Positions 1-10,532 of a stretch of DNA of 64,000 bases are shown one piece after another (the first letter of the stretch is position 1; the number at the start of each line of letters is the position of its first letter). The notes beneath the pieces were generated by a model, which did no database searches, had not been told where the DNA came from, and was given only the letters and a program-made list of their open reading frames with translations. A program made the position numbers and the translations under genes. This stretch comes from Streptomyces bungoensis (GTDB taxonomy: Bacteria > Actinomycetota > Actinomycetes > Streptomycetales > Streptomycetaceae). The stretch lies in contig NZ_KQ948854.1 in the NCBI RefSeq assembly GCF_001514215.1, positions 1-64,000 on the forward strand, written 5' to 3'.

Positions 1-736
1 GAGCGACGAAGTGCTTCGCGACGGCGGCGTCGTCACCGAGGGCGTCCAGCACCCACTTGCGGGCCGAGGTGGCGTTGGTGATGGTCTCGATGGTGGTGAA
101 CGTCTTGGAGGCGACGATGAACAGCGTCTCCGCCGGGTCCAGGTCCCGGGTGGCCTCGTGCAGGTCGGCACCGTCCACGTTGGAGACGAAGCGGACGGTG
201 AGGTCGCGGTCGGTGAAACCGCGCAGCACCTCGTACGCCATCGCCGGGCCGAGGTCGGAGCCGCCGATGCCGATGTTGACCACGTTCTTGACGCGCCGGC
301 CGGTGTGACCGGTCCACTCGCCGGAGCGGACCCGCTCGGCGAAGCCGGCCATCCTGTCCAGGACCGCGTGCACCTTCGGAACGACGTTCTCCCCGTCGAC
401 CTCGACCACCGCGTCCCGCAGCGCGCGCAGCGCGCTGTGCAGGACCGCCCGGTCCTCGGTGACGTTGATCCGCTCACCGCGGAACATCGCGTCCCGCAGA
501 CCGAAGACGCCGGTCGCGGCGGCGAGCTCCCGCAGCAGCCGCAGCGTCTCGTCGGTGACCAGGTGCTTCGAGTAGTCGATGTACAGGTCGCCGACCTGGA
601 GGGTGTACCCGGCGCCGCGCCGCGGATCGGCGGCGAACAGCTCCCGCAGACGGGTGCCGGCCAGCTCCTCCCGGTGCTTGGCGAGCGCGGTCCACTCGGG
701 CGTCTGGTTGAGCCTGGTACGGCCGTCTGCGTTCAT
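1..736 (-). CDS. pgi: Glucose-6-phosphate isomerase, N-terminal part (cut by window edge)
   Basis: Interconverts glucose 6-phosphate and fructose 6-phosphate in the cytoplasm, at the branch between glycolysis and the pentose phosphate pathway. Translating the minus strand from the ATG at 734-736 gives about 245 residues beginning [15 protein letters not shown]. They include the family signature [16 protein letters not shown] and the SKTFTT sugar-phosphate loop (about residues 210-215). The frame is open to base 1, so the C-terminal half lies outside the window. A purine-rich AGGAGAGAAGG sequence precedes the start. The next gene upstream on this strand is the RbpA-like gene, more than 250 bases away. 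Identity is seen directly in the motifs; the reaction is family knowledge. Confidence 0.95.
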   Translation of the reverse strand, partial: MNADGRTRLNQTPEWTALAKHREELAGTRLRELFAADPRRGAGYTLQVGDLYIDYSKHLVTDETLRLLRELAAATGVFGLRDAMFRGERINVTEDRAVLHSALRALRDAVVEVDGENVVPKVHAVLDRMAGFAERVRSGEWTGHTGRRVKNVVNIGIGGSDLGPAMAYEVLRGFTDRDLTVRFVSNVDGADLHEATRDLDPAETLFIVASKTFTTIETITNATSARKWVLDALGDDAAVAKHFVA

Positions 737-990
737 ATCCGACTTCAGCCTTCTCTCCTGCGTCTGTCCTGCTGCGTACCTTGCCCCGCTGCCGGTCCCA
801 ACCTAGTTGATCAGCAGGTGGCCGGGCGGTCCCGGCGCCGTCCGCGCGGGCGACAACAGGTACGTCCGGCTGACGCGCAGGTGTCAGCGCGGTGCCGTGG
901 AGAGCCACGGAGGAGGGAGAAGGGAGAACGGAGAAGGGGAGAAGACGGCTCCGGCCAAGCACCCCTGGGGTACCCGGCCGGCGTCAACTC

Positions 991-1326
991 TTAGATCTCT
1001 CCGCGCAGTTTGGCGAGCGCCTCCGCGAGGATCGCCTCGCCGTCCGCGTCGCTGCGCCGCTCCCGTACGTACGCGAGGTGCGTCTTGTACGGCTCGGTGC
1101 GGGGCGGGTCCGGCGGATTGTCCTGGTCCTGGCCGGCCGGGAAGCCGCAGCGCGGGCAGTCCCAGGTCTCGGGAACCTGTGCGTCGCTGGCGAAGCTCGG
1201 CTGCGTCTCATGCCCGTTGGAGCACCAGAAGGAGATGCGCAGACGCGGCGCGGACTCGCCGCGCTCGGCCTCGCCCATCGGCCCCGCCCCGACCCGGCTT
1301 CCTCGGATCGCGTTGCCACTTGCCAC
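991..1326 (-). CDS. RbpA-family RNA polymerase-binding protein (probable RbpB-type paralogue)
   Basis: Small actinobacterial protein that binds RNA polymerase and the principal sigma factor and stabilises open complexes. The 111-residue product has the family layout: a basic N-terminal tail (GNAIRGSRVG), a beta-barrel core with a zinc-type Cys-His-Cys-Cys pattern (WCSNGH, then WDCPRCG), a linker (about residues 70-85) and a C-terminal sigma-interacting helix (THLAYVRERRSDADGEAILA). The start is GTG at 1324-1326, with GGGAG 8 nt upstream. The sequence differs clearly from what I remember of housekeeping Streptomyces RbpA, and this location next to pgi and secG matches the second copy. I therefore infer a paralogue; I could not align it. 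Confidence 0.85.
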   Translation of the reverse strand: MASGNAIRGSRVGAGPMGEAERGESAPRLRISFWCSNGHETQPSFASDAQVPETWDCPRCGFPAGQDQDNPPDPPRTEPYKTHLAYVRERRSDADGEAILAEALAKLRGEI

Positions 1327-1451
1327 GGTCGTAACTCCCTGCGTGATGGTGCCGCGAAGCGAGTCGGCGTTCCGCTTCGCCGCGAGCGCCTCAGTCTACG
1401 TAAGGCCCAACGCGCGTCCAGTGATTGGAGTTACAAGGGCCCCGCTCCCAG

Positions 1452-1509
1452 ACGCAAGCCCCATGATAGGCCGCGCACAGGAGCGCGTACCGAACATGGG
1501 GCCTTGCGT
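1452..1509 (-). terminator. Hairpin downstream of secG
   Basis: Inverted repeat with arms at 1452-1465 (ACGCAAGCCCCATG) and 1495-1509, one base bulged. The loop holds a smaller GCGC-rich pair. It lies about 45 bases past the secG stop and upstream of the RbpA-like gene, so it probably ends the gap-pgk-tpiA-secG transcript. There is no U-tract, as is common in this GC-rich group. Confidence 0.55.
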
Positions 1510-1555
1510 ACGGAATGTATGTGCTTGTCGGGCGCCGATCGCGATTCGCGCGCGC

Positions 1556-1792
1556 TCAGCTGTTCGACTTCATCAGGAGGCCGAGGACCACGATGCACGC
1601 GAACCACAGCAGACCGATCACGACGGTGATGCGGTCGAGGTTGCGCTCGGCGACCGAGGAGCCGCCGACGGAGGACGCCATGCCACCACCGAACATGTCG
1701 GAGAGGCCGCCGCCCTTCCCCTTGTGCATCAGCACCAGCAGCATCAGCAGCAGGCTGAAGACGATCAGGGCGATCGAGAACCCCAAAACCAC
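1556..1792 (-). CDS. secG: Preprotein translocase subunit SecG
   Basis: Small membrane subunit of the SecYEG protein-export channel. The 78-residue product has two transmembrane segments (about residues 3-22 and 58-74). Between them is the conserved cytosolic loop MHKGKGGGLSDMFGGG followed by SVGGSSVAERNLDRIT. I chose GTG at 1790-1792 (VVLGFSIALIV) because GAGGAAG lies 11 nt upstream and the length fits the family. An upstream in-frame start would add 16 non-hydrophobic residues. It is the last gene of the gap-pgk-tpiA-secG run, 108 bases after tpiA on the same strand, an arrangement common in actinobacteria. Confidence 0.93.
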   Translation of the reverse strand: MVLGFSIALIVFSLLLMLLVLMHKGKGGGLSDMFGGGMASSVGGSSVAERNLDRITVVIGLLWFACIVVLGLLMKSNS

Positions 1793-1900
1793 GGCTGGAC
1801 CAACTTCCTCGGATTCGGATGGACGACGGGGGCACAGCACTCCTGCTGCGCCCCCGCAAGGGTACGACGTATCGCCGCTACCGCCTACTCATCGCCGGAC

Positions 1901-2677
1901 CTACTGATCGCGGAAGCGCACGATCTTGACGAACTCGTCGGCGTCCAGCGAAGCGCCGCCGACCAGGGCTCCGTCGATGTCGGCCTGCGCCATGATCTCG
2001 GCGACGTTGCCCGACTTCACGGAGCCGCCGTACTGGATGCGGACCTTGTCGGCCAGCTCCTGCGAGTACAGCTCGGCGATCTTGCCCCGGATCGCGGCGC
2101 AGACCTCCTGGGCGTCCTCGGCACCGCAGACCTTGCCTGTGCCGATGGCCCACACCGGCTCGTAGGCGATCACGACGGACTCGGCCTGCTCGGCCGGGAG
2201 GTCCTTCAGACCGCCCTCGACCTGGGCGAGGGTGTGGGAGACGTGGTTGCCCGCGTCGCGGACCTCGAGCTCCTCGCCGACGCACAGGATCGGGGTGATG
2301 CCGTGCTTGTAGGCGGCCTTGACCTTGGCATTCACCAGCTCGTCGGTCTCGTTGTGGTACTGGCGCCGCTCGGAGTGGCCGATGGCCACGAAGCTGCACT
2401 TCAGCTTGGCCAGCATCGGGCCGGAGATCTCGCCCGTGTAGGCGCCGGAGTCGTGCTGCGAGATGTCCTGGGCGCCGTACTTGATCTTGAGCTTGTCGCC
2501 GTCGACCAGGGTCTGCACGGAGCGCAGGTCGGTGAAGGGCGGCAGGACGGCGACCTCGACGGCCTCGTAGTCCTTGTCGGCCAGGGCGAAGGCGAGCTTC
2601 TGGACGTGCGCGATGGCCTCGAGGTGGTTGAGGTTCATCTTCCAGTTGCCCGCCATCAGCGGCGTGCGGGTGCTCAA
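1901..2677 (-). CDS. tpiA: Triosephosphate isomerase
   Basis: Interconverts dihydroxyacetone phosphate and glyceraldehyde 3-phosphate. The 258-residue TIM barrel has all the key residues: Asn11 and Lys13 (GNWKMN), the electrophile His101 (IGHSERR), the catalytic base Glu173 followed by loop 6 ([12 protein letters not shown]), and the phosphate-binding YGGSVK and GALVGGASL near the C-terminus. The start appears to be a rare TTG at 2675-2677. It has GGAGGA 8 nt upstream, inside the 3' end of pgk, and lies only 3 bases past the pgk stop. The next Met, residue 8, would leave only two residues before the GNWKMN strand. The spacing implies coupling to pgk. Confidence 0.96.
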   Translation of the reverse strand: MSTRTPLMAGNWKMNLNHLEAIAHVQKLAFALADKDYEAVEVAVLPPFTDLRSVQTLVDGDKLKIKYGAQDISQHDSGAYTGEISGPMLAKLKCSFVAIGHSERRQYHNETDELVNAKVKAAYKHGITPILCVGEELEVRDAGNHVSHTLAQVEGGLKDLPAEQAESVVIAYEPVWAIGTGKVCGAEDAQEVCAAIRGKIAELYSQELADKVRIQYGGSVKSGNVAEIMAQADIDGALVGGASLDADEFVKIVRFRDQ

Positions 2678-2680
2678 AGG

Positions 2681-3892
2681 TCAGTCCTCCAGTGCGGCGA
2701 GGCCGGGGAGCGTCTTGCCCTCGAGATATTCGAGGGAGGCGCCGCCACCGGTCGAGATGTGGCCGAATGCGTTCTCGTCGAAGCCGAGCGTACGCACGGC
2801 GGCGGCCGAGTCACCGCCGCCCACGACGGTGAATCCGTTCGAGTCGACGAGGGCCTGGGCGACCGCCTTGGTGCCCTCGGCGTAGTCGGGGTGCTCGAAG
2901 ACGCCCATGGGGCCGTTCCAGAAGACGGTCCGGGCGTCGGCGAGCTTCGAGGCGTACAGCTCCCGGGTCCTCGGGCCGATGTCCAGGCCCTCCTGGTCGG
3001 CGGGGATCATGTCCGCGTCGACCACGGCGTGCTCGGTGGGCGCCTGGGCCTTCAGGTCCGGGAACTCCCGGGCGACCACGACGTCGACGGGCAGGACCAG
3101 TTCCACGCCCTGCTTCTCGGCGCGCTCCAGGTACTCGGTGACGACCGGCACCTGGTCCTCCTGGAGGAGGGAGATGCCGACCTCGTGGCCCTGGGCCTTG
3201 AGGAAGGTGTAGGCCATGCCGCCGCCGATGAGGAGGCGGTCGGCCTTGCCGATCAGTTCGTCGATGACGGCGAGCTTGTCGGAGACCTTGGCGCCGCCGA
3301 GCGCGACGACGTAGGGGCGCTCGACGTCGTCGGTGAGCTTCTTCAGGACGCCGACCTCGGTGGCGATCAGGTAGCCGGCATAGTGCGGCAGCCGGGCCGG
3401 CAGGTCGAACACCGAGGCGTGCTTGCGGTGCACCGCGCCGAAGCCGTCGCCCACGTAGACGTCGGCCAGCTCGGCGAGCAGGTCGGCGAAGGCGCCGCGC
3501 TCGGCGTCGTCCTTGGAGGTCTCGCCGGGGTTGAAGCGGAGATTCTCCAGGACGGCGACGTGCCCGTCGGTGAGGCCCGCGACGGTCTCCCGGGCGGACT
3601 GCCCGACGGTGTCGGTCGCGAAGGCCACGGCGGAGCCGAGGAGTTCACCCAGGCGGGAGGCGGCCGGGGCGAGGGAGAAGGCGGGGTCCGGGGCACCCTT
3701 GGGGCGGCCCAGGTGGGAGGCGACGACCACCTTGGCGCCCGCGTCCGCGAGGGCCTTCACGGTGGGCAGCACGGCGCGGATGCGGCCGTCGTCGGTGATG
3801 GTGCCGCTCGCCAGCGGCACGTTGAGGTCGGCGCGGACGAAGACCCGCTTGCCGCTCACGCCGGCGGCGAGAAGTTCGTCGATCGTCTTCAT
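2681..3892 (-). CDS. pgk: Phosphoglycerate kinase
   Basis: Transfers phosphate from 1,3-bisphosphoglycerate to ADP in glycolysis. The product is 403 residues, the normal bacterial length. Visible motifs are RADLNVPL near residue 20 (substrate binding), [17 protein letters not shown], the hinge-region GGAKVSDK, and the nucleotide-binding GGGDSAAA near the C-terminus. ATG at 3890-3892 ([11 protein letters not shown]) is preceded by GTAGGAG with 8 nt spacing. An upstream in-frame start would add an unlikely 38-residue leader. It lies between gap (145 bases upstream, separated by a hairpin) and tpiA (3 bases downstream). Confidence 0.97.
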   Translation of the reverse strand: MKTIDELLAAGVSGKRVFVRADLNVPLASGTITDDGRIRAVLPTVKALADAGAKVVVASHLGRPKGAPDPAFSLAPAASRLGELLGSAVAFATDTVGQSARETVAGLTDGHVAVLENLRFNPGETSKDDAERGAFADLLAELADVYVGDGFGAVHRKHASVFDLPARLPHYAGYLIATEVGVLKKLTDDVERPYVVALGGAKVSDKLAVIDELIGKADRLLIGGGMAYTFLKAQGHEVGISLLQEDQVPVVTEYLERAEKQGVELVLPVDVVVAREFPDLKAQAPTEHAVVDADMIPADQEGLDIGPRTRELYASKLADARTVFWNGPMGVFEHPDYAEGTKAVAQALVDSNGFTVVGGGDSAAAVRTLGFDENAFGHISTGGGASLEYLEGKTLPGLAALED

Positions 3893-3961
3893 GGAGTGGA
3901 CTCCTACAGGAGGGCTCGTGATGCCCCTGATCGTATGAGGGCGTGGTCCGTGCGCGAGACA

Positions 3962-3997
3962 GGGCCCGGACAGCGCGGCGGTGCGCTGCCCGAGCCC
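3962..3997 (-). terminator. Hairpin between gap and pgk
   Basis: Stem of about 15 bp with two mismatches (GGGCCCGGACAGCGC against GCGCTGCCCGAGCCC) and a 6-base loop, 41 bases past the gap stop and 70 bases before the pgk start. It could terminate or attenuate transcription so that gap is made in excess of pgk. Alternatively it could be an mRNA-processing or stabilising stem. No U-tract is present. Confidence 0.5.
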
Positions 3998-4037
3998 TGC
4001 TCTCACTTCAAGGTCCTGCTGTTGCGGTGTGCGGCGA

Positions 4038-5123
<1,086 letters not shown>

Positions 5124-5176
5124 CTACCTCTCCGGGGCCCCCGGGGTGACATCGAGATGCCGCATACACGGGCAGG

Positions 5177-5207
5177 CGGTCCGTACCGGCCAGTAGGGTA
5201 CGGACCG
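5177..5207. promoter_or_regulatory. Perfect 11-bp inverted repeat in the gap upstream region
   Basis: Arms CGGTCCGTACC (5177-5187) and GGTACGGACCG (5197-5207) flank a 9-base centre. It lies about 130-160 bases upstream of the gap start codon on the minus strand. It could be an operator or a stable 5'-leader hairpin; the sequence alone does not decide. Confidence 0.5.
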
Positions 5208-5308
5208 TCCCGGAACGGCGTTCGTTTCACTGCCCTTTGTTATGGAATGCCGGTGCCCACTGGCGCTGTTTTCACTCGTTCGTGAGCGGGTCGGCTCACC
5301 TGATGACC

Positions 5309-5337
5309 CCCCTCTCCATGCACCCCTGAGAGAGGGG
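5309..5337 (-). terminator. Hairpin downstream of the carboxypeptidase gene
   Basis: 8-bp stem (CCCCTCTC at 5309-5316 with GAGAGGGG at 5330-5337) and a 13-base loop, about 30 bases past the stop of the minus-strand carboxypeptidase gene. Probable terminator. Confidence 0.45.
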
Positions 5338-5366
5338 TCCGCTCACCTGTCGAGCAGGGCCCGCGG

Positions 5367-8321
5367 TCACCCGTCGAGCGAGGCGTACGCCTTCCTCAGC
5401 AGGGCCGCCCGGCCGGCCGCCGACGGCACCTGTTCGAGCCCGAAACCGAGCAGCACGGTGTCGTGCGTGGTGACCGCCGCGTAGGTCTGGAACAGCGCTC
5501 CGGTGCGCGCCCAGTCCTTGCGGACCGGCGGGCTGCCCGCGGGCGGTCCGGCCACGCTCCAGGGACCCAGGGAGGACTCGAAGCCCTCGGTGTCCTTCGC
5601 CGTGCCGCCGACGACGAGCGAGGCGTCGTCGGCGAGGACACCGTGGCCGCCGCTGCCGGGGTCGGTGACGTAGCTGATCGACACCTCGACCCGCTTGCCC
5701 GCGTACGCGCTCAGGTCGAAACTCACCGGCTGCCAGCCACCGGAGCTGCCGGTGAGGCTGTTCCACGAGCCGGTGGTGCCGGACGCGGTGCAGGCGTTGT
5801 CCGCCGGTGTGAGGTAGTGCCGGAGCCAGGGGTGCTCGCGGACGAGGAACCCGGCCCCGCACTCGGACGGTACGGCGGACCGGGTGGCGCCGCCCGCCTC
5901 CGGCAGGGTCGTCCAGTCGTCGGCGCCCGCGGTGTGCGCCTCGACGAGCACGTGGTCGTAGCCCGGCTCGGTGTCCCACAGCAGGCGGGCGGCGAGGGCG
6001 GGCCGGTCGGCGGCGGAGACACCGGTGAGGTCGATGGTGCGGGTGAGACGCTTGTACGCGTCGTCGGTGTGCACGGCCGCCGCCATGTACGCGCCGCTGT
6101 ACGGCCCGTACGGGTTCACGGTGCCGGCGTACCGGCCCGCTCCGGCGCTGCTGAACTGCGGGTAGGCGGCGGCAGGCAGTTCCTCGGAGGTCACGCGGTA
6201 GGTGCCGGCCTTGTCCAGCGGGTTGCCGGGCGCGTCCCCGAGGGCGCCGGTGTAACCGGCCAGGGCTCCGGAGCCGGTGAAGCCGGTGGCCCCCTTGAGG
6301 GAGGTGCGGCCGTAGGCGCCCAGATAGTACTGGCTGAAGTCGTTGGAGAGGGTGCCGTCGCCGAGGTCGACGCTGCCGCCGGCCAGCTCGCCGGCCTCGA
6401 TCAGCCTGCCGCCCTCGTTGAGGTAGGCGCGCAACTGGAGCTGGGTGGCGTTGCCGGGGCCCGCGGCGCCGGAGTAGTGCACGACCGTCCTGAAGTGCTT
6501 CAGCACGCCGAGCGCGTCGGGAACGCCCTGGGTGGCCACGTCCCACACGAGCGCCCGGTGCCCGGCCGCCCGGACCGCGTCCGCGTACGTCCGCGCCTGG
6601 CCGGCGGCCGCGCCCTCCTCGGCGACGACGAGCGTGTCCGCCCTGGGCCGCTCGGCGACGGTGTAGGTGAAGTGCTCGCCGGCGACCTTCTTGCCGCTCC
6701 TCGTCCTGCCGGTGAACCACACCTCGACCCGGTCGCCCGGCTCGCCGCCGTGCACCGCGGCCCGGTACTCGTCGAAGTACAGGTCGTCGTCGCCGCCGTA
6801 GGTCCGGCCGCCCTTCCAGCGCTTCAGCGCCCGTTCGTGCGTGCGGCCGCCGTCGACGCGGTAGGCGAGCCGCTTGTCCCGGACGGCCTTGCGGACCACG
6901 ACCGAGACCTCCTGGTCCGCCCCGCGCGCGTACGACGTGCCGAACGCGGCCGGGGTGAAGTCGGCGGCGCTCATCCCGACCGCGGAGGCCGGCCGGTCGG
7001 GGTGGACGGCGGTCTCGGCGACGGAGAGCGCGAAGGGCACGTTCTTCTCGAACTCCCCCTGGACGAGCTTCTCGTCGTCGGGGAAGTTGAAGACCGACGG
7101 GCAGTCCTCGGGTTTCCAGGCGTCGTTCGGGTCGACGTTCGACGCGGTCTCGCAGGTCGACATCTCGGGGGTGAACATCGCCGTGCCGTTGACGTTCGAG
7201 GCGTGGCCGTCCGCCTCGCCGTTGGTGGTGTACAGCTCCGAGGAGACCTGCGAACGGTAGCCGGGGATCGCGGGCTTCTCCGGGGTGCCGGCGAGCGCCT
7301 TGTACAGGACGTCGTCCGGGGTGGGCGTGGCGACCTGCCAGCCGACGCCGTAGAGGAGGAGTTCGGCGGCCGAGTGGTAGTTGACGGCGTACCGGAACCG
7401 GACGCGCTTCTCGAAGGAGTCGAGCGCCTTCGTCTCGGGCTCGGACTCCGGGCGTGCGCCGCGGTAGGTCTCGCTGGTGGGGTCGGGGGACGAACCCTCG
7501 TCGTCGTAGCCCCACTTGTAGGGGAAGTTGCGGTTGAGGTCGACGCCGTCGCCCGTGCCGATGACGCCGTCGCCGTTGACGTCCCGCAGGTTCTTGCGCC
7601 ACAGGCGGGTGTCCGCGCTCTTGAACGTGTAGTCGTAGCCGTCGGGGTTGGCGGAGAGGACGAACCACAGCTCGGTCGAGTCGACGATCTTCCGGACGCG
7701 CCGGTCCGTCCGGTAGTGGTCCAGGTAGTAGTGCATCAGGCGGCGGGTCATCTCCGGCGTGATCCACTCGCGCGCGTGCTGGTTGGACATGTACAGCACG
7801 GCGGGCTTGGAGCCGTCCTTCGACTTCCCCGCGTCCCTGGTCAGTCTGAGCGCGAGGATGTCCTGGCCGTCCAGGGTCCGGCCGATCGACTCGACCTTGG
7901 TGAGGCCGGGGTGGTCGCGCGCGGTGCGGAGGATCTCCTCCTTGAGGCCGCCGCTGCCGCTGTACGGCCGGAACACGCCCTCGGAGGCGCCCTCGACGCG
8001 CGCCGCGGCCCTGGGGCCGAGGGTGTGCTCGGTGAGGTGGACGCCCTGTTTCTCGAGCTTCGCGGCCTGCCGGCCGGTGAGGTAGACCTCGACGGTCGCC
8101 TTCCGGCTGCCGGCCATCTGCTCGCCGAGTTCCCGGCCGTCCTGGCCGGCCTCGAGGAGCAGCGGTAACTGCTCCCGGGTGACCTGGGCGCGGAAGACCC
8201 TGATCTGGTCCGGGCCGGACGGGGCCGGACGTCCGCTCTGTGCCTGGGCGACGGGTGCGAGGCCCGCTCCCGCGAGGAGAAGCGCGCCGACAGCGAGGAT
8301 CGTTCTCGCTCCGTGTCTCAT
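5367..8321 (-). CDS. Secreted zinc metallocarboxypeptidase (M14) with immune-inhibitor-A-like C-terminal region
   Basis: Predicted extracellular zinc carboxypeptidase of 984 residues. Residues 1-27 form a Sec signal peptide (basic start, hydrophobic core, cleavage near AQA-QS). The M14 catalytic domain spans about residues 115-450. It has the zinc motif NQHAREW (His182, Glu185), substrate-binding DLNRNFPYKWG (Asn263, Arg264), the third zinc ligand in NYHSAAELLLYG (His316) and a candidate catalytic Glu in FTPEMST (about 386). Residues after about 600 resemble the beta-rich non-catalytic part of immune inhibitor A-type peptidases and probably aid substrate binding or folding. The length is more than twice that of a plain M14 enzyme. 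ATG at 8321 has only a G-run close upstream. A promoter with an overlapping palindrome lies at 8366-8394. The substrate is unknown. Confidence 0.9.
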   Translation of the reverse strand: MRHGARTILAVGALLLAGAGLAPVAQAQSGRPAPSGPDQIRVFRAQVTREQLPLLLEAGQDGRELGEQMAGSRKATVEVYLTGRQAAKLEKQGVHLTEHTLGPRAAARVEGASEGVFRPYSGSGGLKEEILRTARDHPGLTKVESIGRTLDGQDILALRLTRDAGKSKDGSKPAVLYMSNQHAREWITPEMTRRLMHYYLDHYRTDRRVRKIVDSTELWFVLSANPDGYDYTFKSADTRLWRKNLRDVNGDGVIGTGDGVDLNRNFPYKWGYDDEGSSPDPTSETYRGARPESEPETKALDSFEKRVRFRYAVNYHSAAELLLYGVGWQVATPTPDDVLYKALAGTPEKPAIPGYRSQVSSELYTTNGEADGHASNVNGTAMFTPEMSTCETASNVDPNDAWKPEDCPSVFNFPDDEKLVQGEFEKNVPFALSVAETAVHPDRPASAVGMSAADFTPAAFGTSYARGADQEVSVVVRKAVRDKRLAYRVDGGRTHERALKRWKGGRTYGGDDDLYFDEYRAAVHGGEPGDRVEVWFTGRTRSGKKVAGEHFTYTVAERPRADTLVVAEEGAAAGQARTYADAVRAAGHRALVWDVATQGVPDALGVLKHFRTVVHYSGAAGPGNATQLQLRAYLNEGGRLIEAGELAGGSVDLGDGTLSNDFSQYYLGAYGRTSLKGATGFTGSGALAGYTGALGDAPGNPLDKAGTYRVTSEELPAAAYPQFSSAGAGRYAGTVNPYGPYSGAYMAAAVHTDDAYKRLTRTIDLTGVSAADRPALAARLLWDTEPGYDHVLVEAHTAGADDWTTLPEAGGATRSAVPSECGAGFLVREHPWLRHYLTPADNACTASGTTGSWNSLTGSSGGWQPVSFDLSAYAGKRVEVSISYVTDPGSGGHGVLADDASLVVGGTAKDTEGFESSLGPWSVAGPPAGSPPVRKDWARTGALFQTYAAVTTHDTVLLGFGLEQVPSAAGRAALLRKAYASLDG

Positions 8322-8365
8322 GAACCCCCCAAGTGGTGGTCCGCCACAGCGACGAACAGGTTGCC

Positions 8366-8394
8366 AGGCTCATGTCACTCGATGATCGAGTCAA
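8366..8394 (-). promoter_or_regulatory. Promoter with overlapping palindromic operator for the carboxypeptidase gene
   Basis: On the minus strand TTGACT (8389-8394) is separated by 17 bases from GAGCCT (8366-8371), a fair -35/-10 pair. It would place the transcription start about 38 bases before the ATG. A perfect 7-1-7 palindrome (ACTCGAT-G-ATCGAGT, 8377-8391) covers part of the -35 and most of the spacer, an ideal site for a repressor. Confidence 0.55.
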
Positions 8395-8415
8395 GGGCGC
8401 CGCATGGACACGCGA

Positions 8416-8456
8416 ACGCCGGTGCCGACCACCCGAACGGGCGCGGGCACCGGCGT
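8416..8456 (-). terminator. Hairpin downstream of whiA
   Basis: Perfect 11-bp arms (ACGCCGGTGCC at 8416-8426, GGCACCGGCGT at 8446-8456) with a 19-base loop that holds a smaller CCCG/CGGG pair. It begins 16 bases past the whiA stop and is the likely end of the uvrC-rapZ-yvcK-whiA operon. Confidence 0.6.
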
Positions 8457-8472
8457 CCTGACGCCGCGTCGG

Positions 8473-9462
8473 TCAGCCGGCGAGGTTGTCCGCGAGCTCC
8501 TCGCTGAGGTTGGCCTCGGTGCCCGGGATGCCCAGGTCGGAGGCGCGCTTGTCGGCCATGGCCAGCAGGCGGCGGATACGGCCCGCGACCGCGTCCTTGG
8601 TGAGCGGCGGGTCGGCGAGTGCGCCCAGCTCCTCCAGGGAGGCCTGCTTGTGCTCCATGCGCAGGCGCCCGGCGGCGGCCAGGTGCTCGGGGACCTCCTC
8701 GCCGAGGATCTCCAGGGCCCGCTGGACGCGGGCGCCGGCGGCCACGGCGGCGCGGGCCGAGCGGCGCAGGTTGGCGTCGTCGAAGTTGGCGAGGCGGTTC
8801 GCCGTGGCCCGCACCTCGCGGCGCATCCGCCGCTCCTCCCAGGCGAGCACCGACTCGTGGGCGCCGAGCCGGGTCAGCAGGGCGCCGATCGCGTCCCCGT
8901 CGCGCACGACCACCCGGTCCACCCCGCGCACCTCGCGCGCCTTGGCGGCGATGGAGAGCCTGCGGGCGGCGCCGACCAGCGCGAGCGCGGCCTCCGGGCC
9001 CGGGCAGGTCACCTCCAGCGAGGAGGAGCGGCCGGGCTCGGTGAGCGAGCCGTGCGCCAGGAAGGCCCCGCGCCAGGCCGCCTCCGCGTCACAGGTGGCC
9101 CCGGAGACCACCTGCGGGGGCAGACCGCGGATCGGGCGGCCCCGGCCGTCGACGAGCCCCGTCTGGCGCGCCAGCTGGTCGCCGCCCGCGACGACGCGCA
9201 CGACGTAGCGCGAGCCGCGGCGCAGCCCGCCGGGTGCCATCACGATCAGCTCGGAACTGTGGCCGAAGATCTCCAGGATGTCCCGCTTGAGGCGGCGGGC
9301 CGCCATCGCCGTGTCCAGCTCCGCCTCGATCACGATGCGCCCGCTCACCAGGTGAAGGCCGCCGGCGAACCGCAGAATGGCGGAGACCTCCGCCTTCCTG
9401 CAGCAGGTCCGGGTGACGGGGAGCCGGGAGATCTCGTCCTTCACCGCTGCCGTCATCGCCAT
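8473..9462 (-). CDS. whiA: Sporulation transcription regulator WhiA
   Basis: DNA-binding regulator that, with WhiB, switches Streptomyces aerial hyphae from growth to sporulation septation. The 329-residue product starts [16 protein letters not shown]. It has an N-terminal domain related to LAGLIDADG homing endonucleases (about residues 20-220) and a C-terminal helix-turn-helix region (about 235-320) including [21 protein letters not shown]. It is essentially full length compared with known WhiA. The ATG overlaps the end of the yvcK-like gene by 10 bases, so translation is probably coupled. It is the last gene of the four-gene operon. An internal developmental promoter is known for whiA in related species; I could not locate it here. 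Confidence 0.97.
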   Translation of the reverse strand: MAMTAAVKDEISRLPVTRTCCRKAEVSAILRFAGGLHLVSGRIVIEAELDTAMAARRLKRDILEIFGHSSELIVMAPGGLRRGSRYVVRVVAGGDQLARQTGLVDGRGRPIRGLPPQVVSGATCDAEAAWRGAFLAHGSLTEPGRSSSLEVTCPGPEAALALVGAARRLSIAAKAREVRGVDRVVVRDGDAIGALLTRLGAHESVLAWEERRMRREVRATANRLANFDDANLRRSARAAVAAGARVQRALEILGEEVPEHLAAAGRLRMEHKQASLEELGALADPPLTKDAVAGRIRRLLAMADKRASDLGIPGTEANLSEELADNLAG

Positions 9463-10532
9463 GGGCCGATCCTTCCATGCATCCGAAAAATACGGTCGTA
9501 CGCGGCAGCCAGCAGCTCCGGGTCGTGCCGGGGGCTGCCGTCGGTCCGGGCCACCGGCGCCAGCTCGACCGCGGCTCCCAGCCGCTTGGCGGCCTCGGTG
9601 AGCGAGTCGCGGTCGGGCACCGCGGCCTCGTCGGCCAGCACCACGTCCAGGGCGAGTTTAGGGGCGTGTCGCCCCAAAACCTCCAAATGACGCTGCGGGG
9701 AGAAGCCCTCGGTTTCTCCGGGCTGCGGGGCGAGGTTCAGGGAGAGGACCTTGCGCGCCTTGGTCCCGGTGAGGGCGTCCAGCAGCTCGGGGACCAGCAG
9801 GTGCGGGATCACCGAGGAGAACCAGGAGCCCGGGCCGAGCACCACCCAGTCCGCGTCCAGGACGGCCGCGACCGCCTCGGGGACGGCCGGCGGGTCGTGC
9901 GGCACGACGTGCACGGACTGCACCTCGCCCGGGGTGAGCGCCACGGTCGCCTGACCGCGCACCGTGTCGACGTCCTCGGGCCGCTCCGGGTCGTGCCCCT
10001 TGACCAGGGCCTGCAGCTCCAGCGGCACGGCGGACATGGGCAGCACGCGCCCCTGCGCGCCGAGCAGCCTGCCGACCAGGTCCAAGGCCTGCACGTGGTC
10101 GCCGAGCTGCTCCCAGAGGGCGACGATCAGCAGGTTGCCGACCGCGTGGTCGTGCAGGTCGCCCTGGGAGTGGAAGCGGTGCTGGATGACCCTGGCCCAG
10201 GTCTGGCCCCAGTCGTCGTCGCCGCACAGCGCGGCCAGCGCCTTGCGCAGGTCGCCGGGCGGCAGTACGCCCAGCTCGTCGCGCAGGCGCCCGCTGGAAC
10301 CGCCGTCGTCTGCCACCGTGACGACGGCGGTGAGGTCGCCGGTGATCCGGCGCAGCGCGGCGAGCGAGGCGGACAGGCCCATGCCGCCGCCGAGGGCGAC
10401 GACCTTGGGCTGGGCGCCGCGCCGGCGGGGCCGGGCGCCGCGCGCCTCGGCCGGGCGCGCCGCCGTGCGGCTCGAGCGGCTCTCCGGCGTGACCCGGCGG
10501 AGCCTGCTCAGCCGCGGTGAACGTTGCGTCAT
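9453..10532 (-). CDS. yvcK: YvcK/CofD-like protein (gluconeogenesis factor family)
   Basis: Member of the YvcK family, UDP-sugar-binding proteins linked in other bacteria to carbon-source adaptation and cell-wall synthesis. Their biochemical activity is unresolved. The 359-residue product has a basic, probably disordered N-terminus of about 40 residues. The CofD-like Rossmann core follows, with [30 protein letters not shown], the GNLLIVAL helix and [15 protein letters not shown]. Its ATG overlaps the rapZ stop as ATGA, and its 3' end overlaps whiA by 10 bases. The context is conserved: uvrC, rapZ, yvcK and whiA travel together in actinobacteria and partly in Firmicutes. Confidence 0.93.
   Translation of the reverse strand: MTQRSPRLSRLRRVTPESRSSRTAARPAEARGARPRRRGAQPKVVALGGGMGLSASLAALRRITGDLTAVVTVADDGGSSGRLRDELGVLPPGDLRKALAALCGDDDWGQTWARVIQHRFHSQGDLHDHAVGNLLIVALWEQLGDHVQALDLVGRLLGAQGRVLPMSAVPLELQALVKGHDPERPEDVDTVRGQATVALTPGEVQSVHVVPHDPPAVPEAVAAVLDADWVVLGPGSWFSSVIPHLLVPELLDALTGTKARKVLSLNLAPQPGETEGFSPQRHLEVLGRHAPKLALDVVLADEAAVPDRDSLTEAAKRLGAAVELAPVARTDGSPRHDPELLAAAYDRIFRMHGRIGPWR

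Noticed and set aside
5463..8168. Very long open frame on the plus strand opposite the carboxypeptidase
   Set aside because: Arg/Gly/Val-rich antisense artefact of high GC codon bias; the minus strand holds signal peptide and zinc motifs.
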